This document shows, one piece after another, positions 32,762-39,616 of a stretch of DNA of 44,756 bases. Made by a program: the position numbers and the translations under genes. Positions within the stretch are counted from its first letter, which is position 1, and the number at the start of each line of letters is the position of its first letter. A model generated the notes under the pieces. The model was not told the origin of the DNA. It saw nothing but the letters and a program-made list of their open reading frames with translations, and searched no databases. The stretch is taken from IMG/VR virus record IMGVR_UViG_3300021233_000060, positions 1-44,756 of that record. One strand, written 5' to 3'. Source of the stretch: a virus.

Positions 32762-32811
32762 TTGCGTTTTCCCTCTTTAGTAGTAATGTAGTACATCAAC
32801 ATATTAATCAT
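32758..32811 (-). CDS. Possible 17-residue bridging peptide
   Basis: A tiny frame (MINMLMYYITTKEGKRK) starts on an ATG that overlaps the phoH stop (ATATGA) and stops on a TGA that overlaps the next gene's ATG. Both overlaps are of the kind that couple translation. It may be a real micro-protein or only a bridge that keeps ribosomes moving. GAAGG lies just upstream. Confidence 0.3.
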   Translation of the reverse strand: MINMLMYYITTKEGKRK

Positions 32812-33497
32812 ATACCTTCTCCATAGAATGCTGTTAGCCACTGTTTGCAGATATCAGAACGTACAACATCATCAAGGGTAAACTCAATTACCGCTGCATC
32901 AATGTGGTACTTCTTAGCTAGATCAATCGCTTTAGCTAGCCCACTTTGACCACGAATGTCTGACTGTTTGATATCACCATTCATTACAACTTTACAGTCT
33001 TGCCCAACACGAGTAATGAACATCTTAAACTCTTCAACAGAGGTGTTTTGTACTTCATCGCAAATAATAAAGGCATTATCAAATGAGCGTCCTCGCATAA
33101 ACGCAAGAGGTGCCATTTCAATGTTGCCATTCTTTAGTGCTGTTTCTACCACTGCTTTACCTAGATGCTTCTCTAGTGTATCAAGAATTGGAGCTAGCCA
33201 CGGAGAATACTTTTCTTCTAGCGTTCCCGGCAAGTGACCCAACTCTTTACCGACAGCTACATTTGGCCGCGTAATGATGATCTTGTGAATCTTCTTCTGT
33301 AGATACAAGTTAGCCGCATATGTAGCTGCAATGTATGATTTACCTGTACCAGAAGGTCCAAGCACAATAAGCTGATCGTGGTTAGCTAGAGCATCAATGT
33401 AATCTTGTTGCTTTTCATTCATAGCAACAAGCTTTACGTATTTAGCTGCAGCTTCACTATCTGCATTCTTATACTTTGTAGTTCGCTTTAGTGCCAT
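32808..33497 (-). CDS. phoH: PhoH-like ATPase
   Basis: The product has 229 residues. Walker A is GPSGTGKS, after KQQDYIDALANHDQLIVLG; Walker B is AFIICDEVQNTS; MNGDIKQSD follows as sensor region. This order and size match PhoH-type P-loop ATPases, very common in phages of aquatic bacteria. Cellular role in infection is not settled; RNA-linked functions have been proposed for the family. ATG 33497 is chosen over an upstream in-frame ATG at 33545, which would overlap the 33535 gene. Confidence 0.93.
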   Translation of the reverse strand: MALKRTTKYKNADSEAAAKYVKLVAMNEKQQDYIDALANHDQLIVLGPSGTGKSYIAATYAANLYLQKKIHKIIITRPNVAVGKELGHLPGTLEEKYSPWLAPILDTLEKHLGKAVVETALKNGNIEMAPLAFMRGRSFDNAFIICDEVQNTSVEEFKMFITRVGQDCKVVMNGDIKQSDIRGQSGLAKAIDLAKKYHIDAAVIEFTLDDVVRSDICKQWLTAFYGEGI

Positions 33498-33534
33498 TTG
33501 GTATTCACTCTTATTGAGGGTTTCTGTTATGAAG

Positions 33535-33738
33535 TTAGAACACAAGCATAAATGGTCTAATGCTTTGTGTCTGTGGTAGTGTAGTCTCTTCTTTTTGTGC
33601 TTTAGGAGTTAAGTCAAACCCCATCTTGTAGCGTTTAGTTACTACATAAGGATTGCCGTTAGAGTCAAGCACCCAACTCTCTAAGCCGTTCTCTACATAA
33701 ACTGTAGGATTTACAACTGATCCGTCCCAACTTGACAT
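33535..33738 (-). CDS. Small hypothetical protein
   Basis: The product has 67 residues with beta character (DGSVVNPTVYVENGLESWVL, then SNGNPYVVTKRYKMGFDLTP). It lies between the tRNA pair and phoH in the leftward arm. AGGAG lies before its ATG. No family recognised; the compact size and position suggest an early accessory protein. Confidence 0.7.
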   Translation of the reverse strand: MSSWDGSVVNPTVYVENGLESWVLDSNGNPYVVTKRYKMGFDLTPKAQKEETTLPQTQSIRPFMLVF

Positions 33739-33757
33739 ATAAACTCCTAGTGATATT

Positions 33758-33831
33758 TGGCGAAGGAACTTGGAATCGAACCAAGGACTGCAGTTTTGGA
33801 GACTGCCGTGTTACCACTACACTAAACCAAC
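33758..33831 (-). tRNA. tRNA-Trp (CCA), acceptor stem abnormal
   Basis: On the minus strand the D arm (GTGT/ACAC), anticodon arm (GCAGT-CTCCAAA-ACTGC, anticodon CCA), T arm (CTTGG-TTCGATT-CCAAG) and 3' G-CCA are all well formed. The acceptor stem is not: 5' GTTGGTT faces 3' TTCCTTC, giving three G-C pairs and four T-T mismatches. It follows the tRNA-Thr by one base. It may be decayed, edited, or used differently. Confidence 0.75.
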
Positions 33832-33832
33832 G

Positions 33833-33907
33833 TGGTGCTCCTACTTAGAGTTGAACTAAGTTCTACGGGTTACAAATCCGTTGCATCACCACCAATGCTT
33901 TAGGAGC
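33833..33907 (-). tRNA. tRNA-Thr (TGT)
   Basis: On the minus strand the acceptor GCTCCTA pairs fully with TAGGAGC, followed by A and an encoded CCA. D arm GCAT/ATGC; anticodon loop TTTGTAA gives anticodon TGT, reading ACA; T arm CTTAG-TTCAACT-CTAAG is perfect. One A-C mismatch closes the anticodon loop. It is transcribed from the promoter at 33971-33999. ACA is a common codon in this AT-rich phage. Confidence 0.92.
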
Positions 33908-33970
33908 GTGTTCGTGTTACAAAAGCTAGGATAGTACGTATTTCTGTCTGATGTATTGTAACACTAACTA

Positions 33971-33999
33971 GTTATAGCATAAAGCTACAACAATGTCAA
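33971..33999 (-). promoter_or_regulatory. Leftward sigma70-type promoter for tRNAs and phoH
   Basis: On the minus strand: TTGACA (complement of 33994-33999), 17-base spacer, TATAAC (complement of 33971-33976) followed by TA. The word TTGTAACAC (33956-33964, plus strand) lies at the expected start site and its inverted copy GTGTTACAA at 33914-33922. The same 9-base word occurs in the gene-free region at 1752-1760, so a shared regulator is possible. Confidence 0.78.
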
Positions 34000-34000
34000 C

Positions 34001-34087
34001 TTAATACTTTCGTACTTTGAAAGCAATGAAAGCAGTAAGTGCTAGCAGAAGCTCAGGGATGCTGTTGCTAATCATTTGCAGAATCAT
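34001..34087 (-). CDS. 28-residue membrane micro-protein
   Basis: A short frame starts at 34087 behind a perfect AAGGAGGT placed 6 bases upstream, the best ribosome site I saw in the window. The product (MILQMISNSIPELLLALTAF then IAFKVRKY) has one hydrophobic helix and a basic end, so it should sit in the inner membrane with the tail in the cytoplasm. It lies between glutaredoxin and the tRNA promoter. Too short for most gene finders. Function unknown; superinfection exclusion or membrane toxin-like roles are only guesses. Confidence 0.7.
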   Translation of the reverse strand: MILQMISNSIPELLLALTAFIAFKVRKY

Positions 34088-34089
34088 TG

Positions 34090-34320
34090 TTATACCTCCT
34101 TCCAAGCGTTTAGATATTCAACTAGATCATTGTAGCCACCAATGTAGGTGTCATTGTGCCAAATCTGTGGTACTGTATCAAGGCTAGCTCGTCGCATCAG
34201 CTTCTTAAACATAGGGTGCTCCGTGTATAAATAAGGCTCAAAGCTGTGACCTTTAGTTTTAAGTAATCCCTTAGCTCTGTCGCAGTAACCACAGTCTTCA
34301 CGTGTAATGATGTAATACAT
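34090..34320 (-). CDS. Glutaredoxin
   Basis: The product has 76 residues from ATG 34320. It holds YYIITREDCGYCDRAKGLL with the CxxC active site (Cys10, Cys13), TVPQIW with the conserved cis-Pro, and IGGYNDLVEYL near the C-terminus, the full glutaredoxin order. It probably supplies electrons to the ribonucleotide reductase encoded just upstream in the same direction. A longer in-frame start would overlap the 34322 gene and is rejected. Confidence 0.93.
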   Translation of the reverse strand: MYYIITREDCGYCDRAKGLLKTKGHSFEPYLYTEHPMFKKLMRRASLDTVPQIWHNDTYIGGYNDLVEYLNAWKEV

Positions 34321-34321
34321 G

Positions 34322-34579
34322 CTACTTAGGTACCCCCTTAGTTGCAGCTTTAACAGCCCACATAGCTGCCAACTCAATCTCAGTCATGGCTTCTGCTTTG
34401 AGCCTTCCCTTTTCTTGTACCTGTGTCCACATTGCCGTATCCGTATCTGCAGTAGGCATCTTCACTTCAATGGAATCCACCAAGTCGATGAAGTCTGCTG
34501 CGAGACGCTTAATGCGCCCCACAACATCATCTTGGCTAGGATTGAAGTCAATGCCTACTTTGTATTCACCTTTAGTCAT
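34322..34579 (-). CDS. Small two-helix protein; Acb2/Tad1-like candidate
   Basis: The product has 85 residues. After a short VGIDFNPSQDD lead, helix 1 is VVGRIKRLAADFIDLVDSIE and helix 2 GRLKAEAMTEIELAAMWAVK, ending AATKGVPK. A helical hairpin with a final AAMWAVKA word fits, as far as I remember, phage proteins grouped with Acb2 and Tad1, which bind cyclic-nucleotide or cyclic-ADP-ribose signals and so block CBASS or Thoeris defence. The likeness is from memory and could be wrong; the alternative is an unrelated early hypothetical. It sits between the reductase and glutaredoxin genes, a common accessory position. AAGGAG lies upstream of the ATG. Confidence 0.5.
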   Translation of the reverse strand: MTKGEYKVGIDFNPSQDDVVGRIKRLAADFIDLVDSIEVKMPTADTDTAMWTQVQEKGRLKAEAMTEIELAAMWAVKAATKGVPK

Positions 34580-34591
34580 ACTTTACACTCC

Positions 34592-35515
34592 TTATCGAAT
34601 GGGGCAAGCACCAGTGGCACAGCTTTCTTGATCCAATTCTTCAAGCGTATTAGCTTTGTCAAGGTCAAGGGGCAGCAGCGTCTTGGTGTATGCTTTGAAT
34701 GTTTCCTTGGTCACAACTTCTTGCGGAAGATATGTGTAACCAAGATCAGTAGCAGTCTTAGTCGGATCATTACGATAGATGAAGCTAACACCCACATACG
34801 TATCCCAATTATGTAGAAGCCAATCAACGATAGCTGGCACTTCACTCGGATCATAGCTAATAGTCACCGAACAGTTGTGATCCACATAGTTATCCATCAG
34901 AAGCTTGTAGCGATCAAGCTGTGCAATAGCAGACTCAAGGTTAACCTCAACACCATCCACAACATCAAATGCTACGTCTTCATATGACACAGGAAGTCGG
35001 ACCATAACAGCATCCGTGATACCTTCAACTTCAAAGACGTGGTAGTTTGCAGCTTTAAGCAGAGGCACAAGAGGATCATGCTTGCCAAACTTGACGTTGT
35101 TGAAGATATATTTGCCAAGCGGTTTGTGAACACCCTCTGTGGTATCCATAATCTTACCCAGCGTACCAGAAGGCTTAACAGTGGTCACAAGCTTAGCACG
35201 GGGTAGGCCAAGCTCGTCAGCCATGCTATCAGCACCCTGCTTAGCATAGACACGAATAGCTGCATAAGCTACAGCATTGTTGACGTGTTCCCATCGTACA
35301 ATGCCAGTGATACCAACACCACACAGACGCAGAAACTCATTCAACTCATGCCAAGAACGCTGCAGAACACCATCATCAAGGTTGACACAAGTTTGTCGGT
35401 AGTTAGCACGTGCAGCTACTTCCATAGCACGATACAGACCCTCAATATCACCGTTAAACTTACCGAGGTCTACCTCAACAAGGTTACAAAAAGACTTATT
35501 TCCTAGAAGGATTTC
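34592..35515 (-). CDS. Class II ribonucleotide reductase, exon 2
   Basis: This exon encodes residues 352-658 of the spliced enzyme, opening with EILLGNKSFCNL: Glu352 and Cys361 match Glu410 and Cys419 of the Lactobacillus leichmannii adenosylcobalamin-dependent enzyme, with the same 9-residue spacing. The C-terminus is CATGACPIR, the Cys-x4-Cys pair that passes electrons to the active site. In between, TTVKPSGTLGKI is a conserved reductase word. The protein makes deoxynucleotides from ribonucleoside triphosphates using B12. Without splicing no active enzyme forms. Confidence 0.95.
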   Translation of the reverse strand, partial: EILLGNKSFCNLVEVDLGKFNGDIEGLYRAMEVAARANYRQTCVNLDDGVLQRSWHELNEFLRLCGVGITGIVRWEHVNNAVAYAAIRVYAKQGADSMADELGLPRAKLVTTVKPSGTLGKIMDTTEGVHKPLGKYIFNNVKFGKHDPLVPLLKAANYHVFEVEGITDAVMVRLPVSYEDVAFDVVDGVEVNLESAIAQLDRYKLLMDNYVDHNCSVTISYDPSEVPAIVDWLLHNWDTYVGVSFIYRNDPTKTATDLGYTYLPQEVVTKETFKAYTKTLLPLDLDKANTLEELDQESCATGACPIR

Positions 35516-36681
35516 CTTAGTACGGAAGCTAACCCCCATTACTACAGACTATATCTTCACCTCAGTTTTATATTGCATACATAGAGGGATTATTGAGAGA
35601 TATGGTTCGATAAAGTTTTTGTAAAAGCGAATAGAGTGCTCTCCTCCACAAGCCGTTACTATGTACGCATTAGCATTACTACACTTATTTACTCTGCATT
35701 TAATGCCATACGTCAGAAGCTCTTGCTGCATGGCTACAGCTACATCTTCTTTATTGTTTACTATATGAATGTCTTGTCCATAACATCCATCATCAAAGTA
35801 CAGTAAAAGCCATCCTAGAGGAGTAAGAAGTTTTACTGCATCACACATACTTTCTGGAAAGTCTACGTTACCCAGCTTACCAGAGTACCAAGATACATAT
35901 TCATGTCCTTGTTTATGTAGGTGTTGCGTAATTTTAGTAGAAATCTCATTATACCCATCATGTAGCAGTCCTACCTTCCATTTAAGATATTCTGCCTGTT
36001 TCATTCCGTGTACAACTCGCAGGGCGTGACGCTTCTTGTCGTAGGAACCATCTCCTAGGTATTGAGACATAAGCAGTGCTACGTTATCTTCTCTGAATGG
36101 GTGATTTCTTACTGTAATAGGGGCTTCCATCAACAACTTTTCTTTTGTTGATTTATACGTAGAACACCCAAAGTGCTTATCAAAAATACCAGTAATCATT
36201 TTTTGAGGTAGATTAAGTATATCTTTAAGCTCTGTTACATTTTCTGTAGTTAGCACTAGGGATGCCAGATACTCGGAGCTAGGTTCAATTAGGGAAGAGA
36301 TATGCTCCCTTGCACTTACCCCATATATACTAGCGAATCTATTATACACAGTTTTTACTGATACACCATATTTAGAAGCAATGGACTTTGCTTCCGTTGC
36401 AAAATAGTTAATGTCCTTTGCGTGGACAGCCATTTGTATACCTTTATCGAAGTCTTCTTTCATTATTCCCATCCTATTTGTATGCCCGAGGGCTATGCAC
36501 ATTTAGTCGTTGAGCCTTCCCCATGTTAAAAGGGCTTGGTTGCTGATTACCCAACGCTGTGTGTTTTTAGCAATTCGCGCCCATCTTTTCAGATCACGCT
36601 GTAGCCACACAGCTTTAACAGACTTCCAGCAGTTCGCATAGTTTTATTTAACGATTACTCGCTAAAGTGCCAAAATTACTT
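35516..36681 (-). ncRNA. Group I intron in ribonucleotide reductase
   Basis: This 1166-base minus-strand intron lies between the codons for Ala351 and Glu352, in the NPCAE active-site motif. Exon 1 ends GTGCT and pairs with GGCAC a few bases into the intron (P1, U-G at the cut). Exon 2 GAAAT pairs with AUUUU just before it (P10). The intron ends in G. Core elements: P-like GAACTGCTGGAA (36624-36635), Q-like AATCAGCAACCAAGC (36534-36548), R-like GGCTCAACGACTAAATG (36500-36516), S-like GAAGATATAGTC (35547-35558). The homing gene lies between R and S, unlike the terminase intron. Confidence 0.93.
35549..36463 (-). CDS. LAGLIDADG homing endonuclease (intron-encoded)
   Basis: The product has 304 residues from ATG 36463, which has AGGA 9 bases upstream; the longer start at 36502 overlaps the intron R element. 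An N-terminal helix-turn-helix-like stretch (YGVSVKTVYNRFASIYGVS) precedes two LAGLIDADG-type motifs, LLMSQYLGDGSYDKK and LGWLLLYFDDGC, each with the catalytic Asp. Two motifs mean it can cut as a monomer. It should cleave intronless reductase genes. The last codons and TAG stop lie inside the intron S element, so one sequence serves both protein and ribozyme. Confidence 0.9.
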   Translation of the reverse strand: MKEDFDKGIQMAVHAKDINYFATEAKSIASKYGVSVKTVYNRFASIYGVSAREHISSLIEPSSEYLASLVLTTENVTELKDILNLPQKMITGIFDKHFGCSTYKSTKEKLLMEAPITVRNHPFREDNVALLMSQYLGDGSYDKKRHALRVVHGMKQAEYLKWKVGLLHDGYNEISTKITQHLHKQGHEYVSWYSGKLGNVDFPESMCDAVKLLTPLGWLLLYFDDGCYGQDIHIVNNKEDVAVAMQQELLTYGIKCRVNKCSNANAYIVTACGGEHSIRFYKNFIEPYLSIIPLCMQYKTEVKI

Positions 36682-37734
36682 AGCACAAGGATTGACGCCT
36701 TTGAACCAAGGCGCACGTTTAGTTGCAGCTTCTGCGTTGATGAACCCCGGCTCAGAACCACCCGCTTCTTGAATCTTTTGGAAGATGTGCAGAAGCTCCC
36801 ACTTAGATGGTTTGTGATGAAACAGAATTGAGTTGTTGCTTTGAGTGCGGTGGTAATTGTTGTGCAGCCAATAATCCTTCTTAGCCACAATGAAGTCGTC
36901 AATCTCTACACTTTCAACGTCCATCACTGCAATCTCTGCAGAACGCCGAGACGACAAAATGGTACCAAGCCAATTCATAATGTCGAGGATATCCATTTCA
37001 CGCAACAGTTTACCTGCACGTTTACTCAGGATTTCACAGATAGCTTTGAATGCTACATGAATTTGATCATCACCAGAGCTAATCCATCCGTAACCCTTCA
37101 AGCGTTCACCAGCAGGGCGAATCTCTTGGTAGTTAAGCACAATAACGTCAACAGGTTCCTTCATAGCTAGAAGCTTACCTGCAGCCTTAGCCCATGCTTC
37201 TGCACTGTCACCGATGCGAAGCTCCCACACCTTCAAGCCATCACGAATGTAGAAGTAGTTTGTGTTGTGCTCAAAGCCACGGTTAGTGCGAGTGGAGCGA
37301 ATAGTCTCAACAGTAGTAGGACGAGTGAAGCCATTGAGAGTGCCAACGACAGGCTTAAACCCTACACCACAACCTTGCAGCAGAAGCCACAGAGCGTCAA
37401 CTACATCGTGTACAGTCTCAATCTCACCGAAGCTACAGTTGAACATTGAGCTTTCACGAGTCTGTGCAACAGAGGTGCCGCCAAGCCACAGAGTACGTCC
37501 AGACGTGGAGATTTTACGATCAAGCATAAGCTTACGCAACTCTTGAAGCTCTGCATAGTTTTCACTAGTCAATTCACCTTTAGCAGCACGTTTCCACAAC
37601 CACTCTTGGTGTCCAATAACACGATCAACAGTCTGTGTCCATGTTTCAAATACGTTACCTGCTTCATCAAGAGGTCTATTGTATGTCCTGCGCGTTAGGA
37701 TTTCTGCTCGTGCGGATACTTTATGTTTAGCCAT
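36682..37734 (-). CDS. Class II ribonucleotide reductase, exon 1
   Basis: This exon encodes residues 1-351 of the B12-dependent ribonucleoside-triphosphate reductase. SSMFNCSF carries Cys100, the counterpart of Cys119 that forms the substrate-side disulfide. The exon ends GVNPCA, with Cys350 the thiyl-radical residue. The spliced length of 658 residues is shorter than the 739 of the Lactobacillus enzyme but complete in motifs. No separate small subunit gene is needed or seen. Unspliced translation adds Lys and stops. The gene follows a small ORF by one base in the leftward arm. Confidence 0.95.
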
Positions 37735-37735
37735 T

Positions 37736-37903
37736 TTAGTCCTTCAATTTCGTTACAACAATGTCAGAGATTTCTGCATCGTCTAGGTCATGTAGCAGAT
37801 TAGCAACAGCATCCGCTACGTCTTGTTCATGGTTCTTGGTGTAGGTGGAGAGAACATTGCTGCCCTCGTCCACTTCAATCTCTACAGCGATACTGAAACG
37901 CAT
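37736..37903 (-). CDS. Small acidic hypothetical protein
   Basis: The product has 55 residues: one beta strand (RFSIAVEIEVDEGSNVLSTY) followed by an acidic helix (EQDVADAVANLLHDLDDAEI) and a final strand. It lies between the MazG-like and reductase genes, one base from each, so all three are co-translated. No family recognised. Confidence 0.7.
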   Translation of the reverse strand: MRFSIAVEIEVDEGSNVLSTYTKNHEQDVADAVANLLHDLDDAEISDIVVTKLKD

Positions 37904-37904
37904 A

Positions 37905-38360
37905 TTACACCAATGTACTCAGATCGGGAGCCTTGTAGTTTGGCCCTTTGAGAATCTTTCCATCGTCACGACGAATAGGTTTACCATCATCACCAAGCTT
38001 CGACATATTGCTTGCGTGTACCAGCTTCACAGCTTTCTCAATGGTTTCTTCACCAAACATACCGATGGCAACTTCCAGCTTATTGTCTGCACGTTCAACA
38101 AGCTTCTGCAGCTTTAGCATACGCTCTTGTGACACAAGGCCAATATCACCGAGTGCTTCCACAATACCAATCAACGGAGTCACAACGTAGATAACGTCAG
38201 CCGCTTCTTTTAGCACATTTTCACGATTGATGGTGTCAGCAGTAAGCTCTACATGAAGCTCCATAACCTCCTCTTCAATGAGGCGTTCCCACAGAGCAAT
38301 GTCCGTGGAAGCGTCAAAGACACGGATGAACTCAGAGACTTCTTGGGTAGCGTTAATCAT
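37905..38360 (-). CDS. MazG-like nucleotide pyrophosphohydrolase
   Basis: The product has 151 residues. LIEEEVMELHVELT supplies the EExxE metal-binding word, and KEAADVIYVVTPLIG the ExxD pair, in the order of the all-alpha MazG / PRA-PH fold. The C-terminal SKLGDDGKPIRRDDGKILKG is frequent in phage members. Such enzymes hydrolyse (d)NTPs or alarmone-like nucleotides and may tune nucleotide pools together with the reductase next door. The start overlaps the previous gene's stop by 4 bases. Confidence 0.85.
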   Translation of the reverse strand: MINATQEVSEFIRVFDASTDIALWERLIEEEVMELHVELTADTINRENVLKEAADVIYVVTPLIGIVEALGDIGLVSQERMLKLQKLVERADNKLEVAIGMFGEETIEKAVKLVHASNMSKLGDDGKPIRRDDGKILKGPNYKAPDLSTLV

Positions 38361-38683
38361 TTGGCTTCTCCTTTGATTTGGAATTGTTTGTCGTCGAGTA
38401 GAGATTGCAGTGTGGTACGCAAAGCTTCAACGCCAGCGTATAGCATTAGCAGTCGTGCTCCGTAGTAGATGATTTTACGTGCATCATAGGCTTTGGTAGT
38501 GCCTTCTTTCTCACCCCAGCGCCACGCAGCTTTGAAGATATCCTTGAGGTGTAGTGCATCACCGTGCCAACGATTAGCAGCAAGGTCTTCCATTACATCG
38601 TTTAGTGTGGTAGCACCAGCAGGAAAGTCGTAATAGCTGCTAGCACTGCCGTCAGATTTTGTGGTCTTTTTAGCTTCACTCAT
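38357..38683 (-). CDS. Hypothetical protein, DUF3310-like helical core
   Basis: The product has 108 residues. After a disordered start it holds SSYYDFPAGATTLNDVMEDL then GDALHLKDIFKAAWRWGEKE and YDARKIIYYGARLLM. The order recalls DUF3310 and related small phage proteins near nucleotide-metabolism genes, but the match is loose. Overlapping starts on both sides tie it to the MazG-like gene. Function unknown. Confidence 0.7.
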   Translation of the reverse strand: MSEAKKTTKSDGSASSYYDFPAGATTLNDVMEDLAANRWHGDALHLKDIFKAAWRWGEKEGTTKAYDARKIIYYGARLLMLYAGVEALRTTLQSLLDDKQFQIKGEAK

Positions 38684-39021
38684 TTGTTCCCCTTAAAGCT
38701 AGGCTTCACAACTTTCTTTTCTTCATCCAGATATTGCTTAGGTTTAACTTTATTCTTTTCCATGTCTTGCTTAAAGTCTTCCAGCATACCTTTGGACTTC
38801 TTGATAAGCTTTGCAGTAAACTTTTCATCTTCTTGTGTCAGCTTGAAAGCTGTAGCTAGAAGGGTAAGCATACTGACCATCTGAACATGAAGCGCATCAT
38901 CTTCATCTTCTGCAAAAGGAAAGGCCATACCTACTTTGACATTGAGACTACCGCTATCTTCGTAGTATGGCACAAGCATCAGCGAGTAGATAGCGTTGCC
39001 ATCATCATCTTCGTACTCCAT
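38680..39021 (-). CDS. Hypothetical protein
   Basis: The product has 113 residues: a beta-rich acidic N-terminal half (YSLMLVPYYEDSGSLNVKVG, then FPFAEDEDDALHVQMVSML) and a Lys-rich helical C-terminal half (KLIKKSKGMLEDFKQDMEKN). No family recognised. It belongs to the run of overlapping small genes between endonuclease I and the MazG-like gene. Confidence 0.7.
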   Translation of the reverse strand: MEYEDDDGNAIYSLMLVPYYEDSGSLNVKVGMAFPFAEDEDDALHVQMVSMLTLLATAFKLTQEDEKFTAKLIKKSKGMLEDFKQDMEKNKVKPKQYLDEEKKVVKPSFKGNK

Positions 39022-39023
39022 GC

Positions 39024-39167
39024 TTATTCACCAGCTACTTTGTACTTACGGCTCTTGCTACTATCACGCACAAACTCTTTGCCGCCCTTAGCTAGCTTAA
39101 GCGGAATGCTGTGCGCTTTAGTCAGCTTCTTGAGTCCCTTGGTTTTGGTGTTGGTAGCTTCACTCAT
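39024..39167 (-). CDS. Small basic hypothetical protein
   Basis: The product has 47 residues, basic (TKTKGLKKLTKAHSIPLKLA, then KGGKEFVRDSSKSRKYKVAG). It starts at 39167, overlapping the last base of the endonuclease I stop, with AAGGA upstream. Its charge suggests nucleic-acid contact, but no motif is visible. It is below the usual size limit of gene finders. Confidence 0.65.
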   Translation of the reverse strand: MSEATNTKTKGLKKLTKAHSIPLKLAKGGKEFVRDSSKSRKYKVAGE

Positions 39168-39616
39168 TAAGTATCCTTCCGTGATGTTTTAAGTTTGATC
39201 TTTGTTTCTGTGATTGGTGTACCGTGTTCCTGTAGCCACGTAAGCGGTATAACTCTGTGCGCCCACTGGAAACCGTGTTGCTCACACCATTGGCTATAGC
39301 ACGTCTTTGAACCTTTGTAAAGCTTTCCTTTAGCGTTACTAAACACAAAGCGAATGTCTAACTCAGGGTGTTGCTTTTTTATCTCAAGATGTTTACGCCT
39401 ATCGTCAGCATCAAACATTCCCTTAGTTTCAATGATGATGCCGTTGTCTAAAATGAAGTCAGCGGTGTATGTTCTGTAGCTTAGGTCTTCCCACTCAATC
39501 TTAACCTCTTCATAGCGAAACGGTACATTGTGTTTAGACAAAAAAGCAGCAGCCTCTTTTTCAAGGCCACTGCGGTAAGTTCTAGGATTATGTTTTCTTT
39601 GTGTATTAGGTTTCAT
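39167..39616 (-). CDS. Endonuclease I, Holliday-junction resolvase (T7 gp3 type)
   Basis: The product has 149 residues, the same size as the T7 enzyme. The active-site residues line up: Glu19 (SGLEKEAAAF), Asp53 (YTADFIL), Glu63 and Lys65 (IIETKGMF), matching T7 Glu20, Asp55, Glu65 and Lys67. It resolves branched DNA and helps break down host DNA, working with the exonuclease and SSB-like protein encoded upstream. Its 3' end overlaps the next gene by one base. Confidence 0.94.
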   Translation of the reverse strand: MKPNTQRKHNPRTYRSGLEKEAAAFLSKHNVPFRYEEVKIEWEDLSYRTYTADFILDNGIIIETKGMFDADDRRKHLEIKKQHPELDIRFVFSNAKGKLYKGSKTCYSQWCEQHGFQWAHRVIPLTWLQEHGTPITETKIKLKTSRKDT

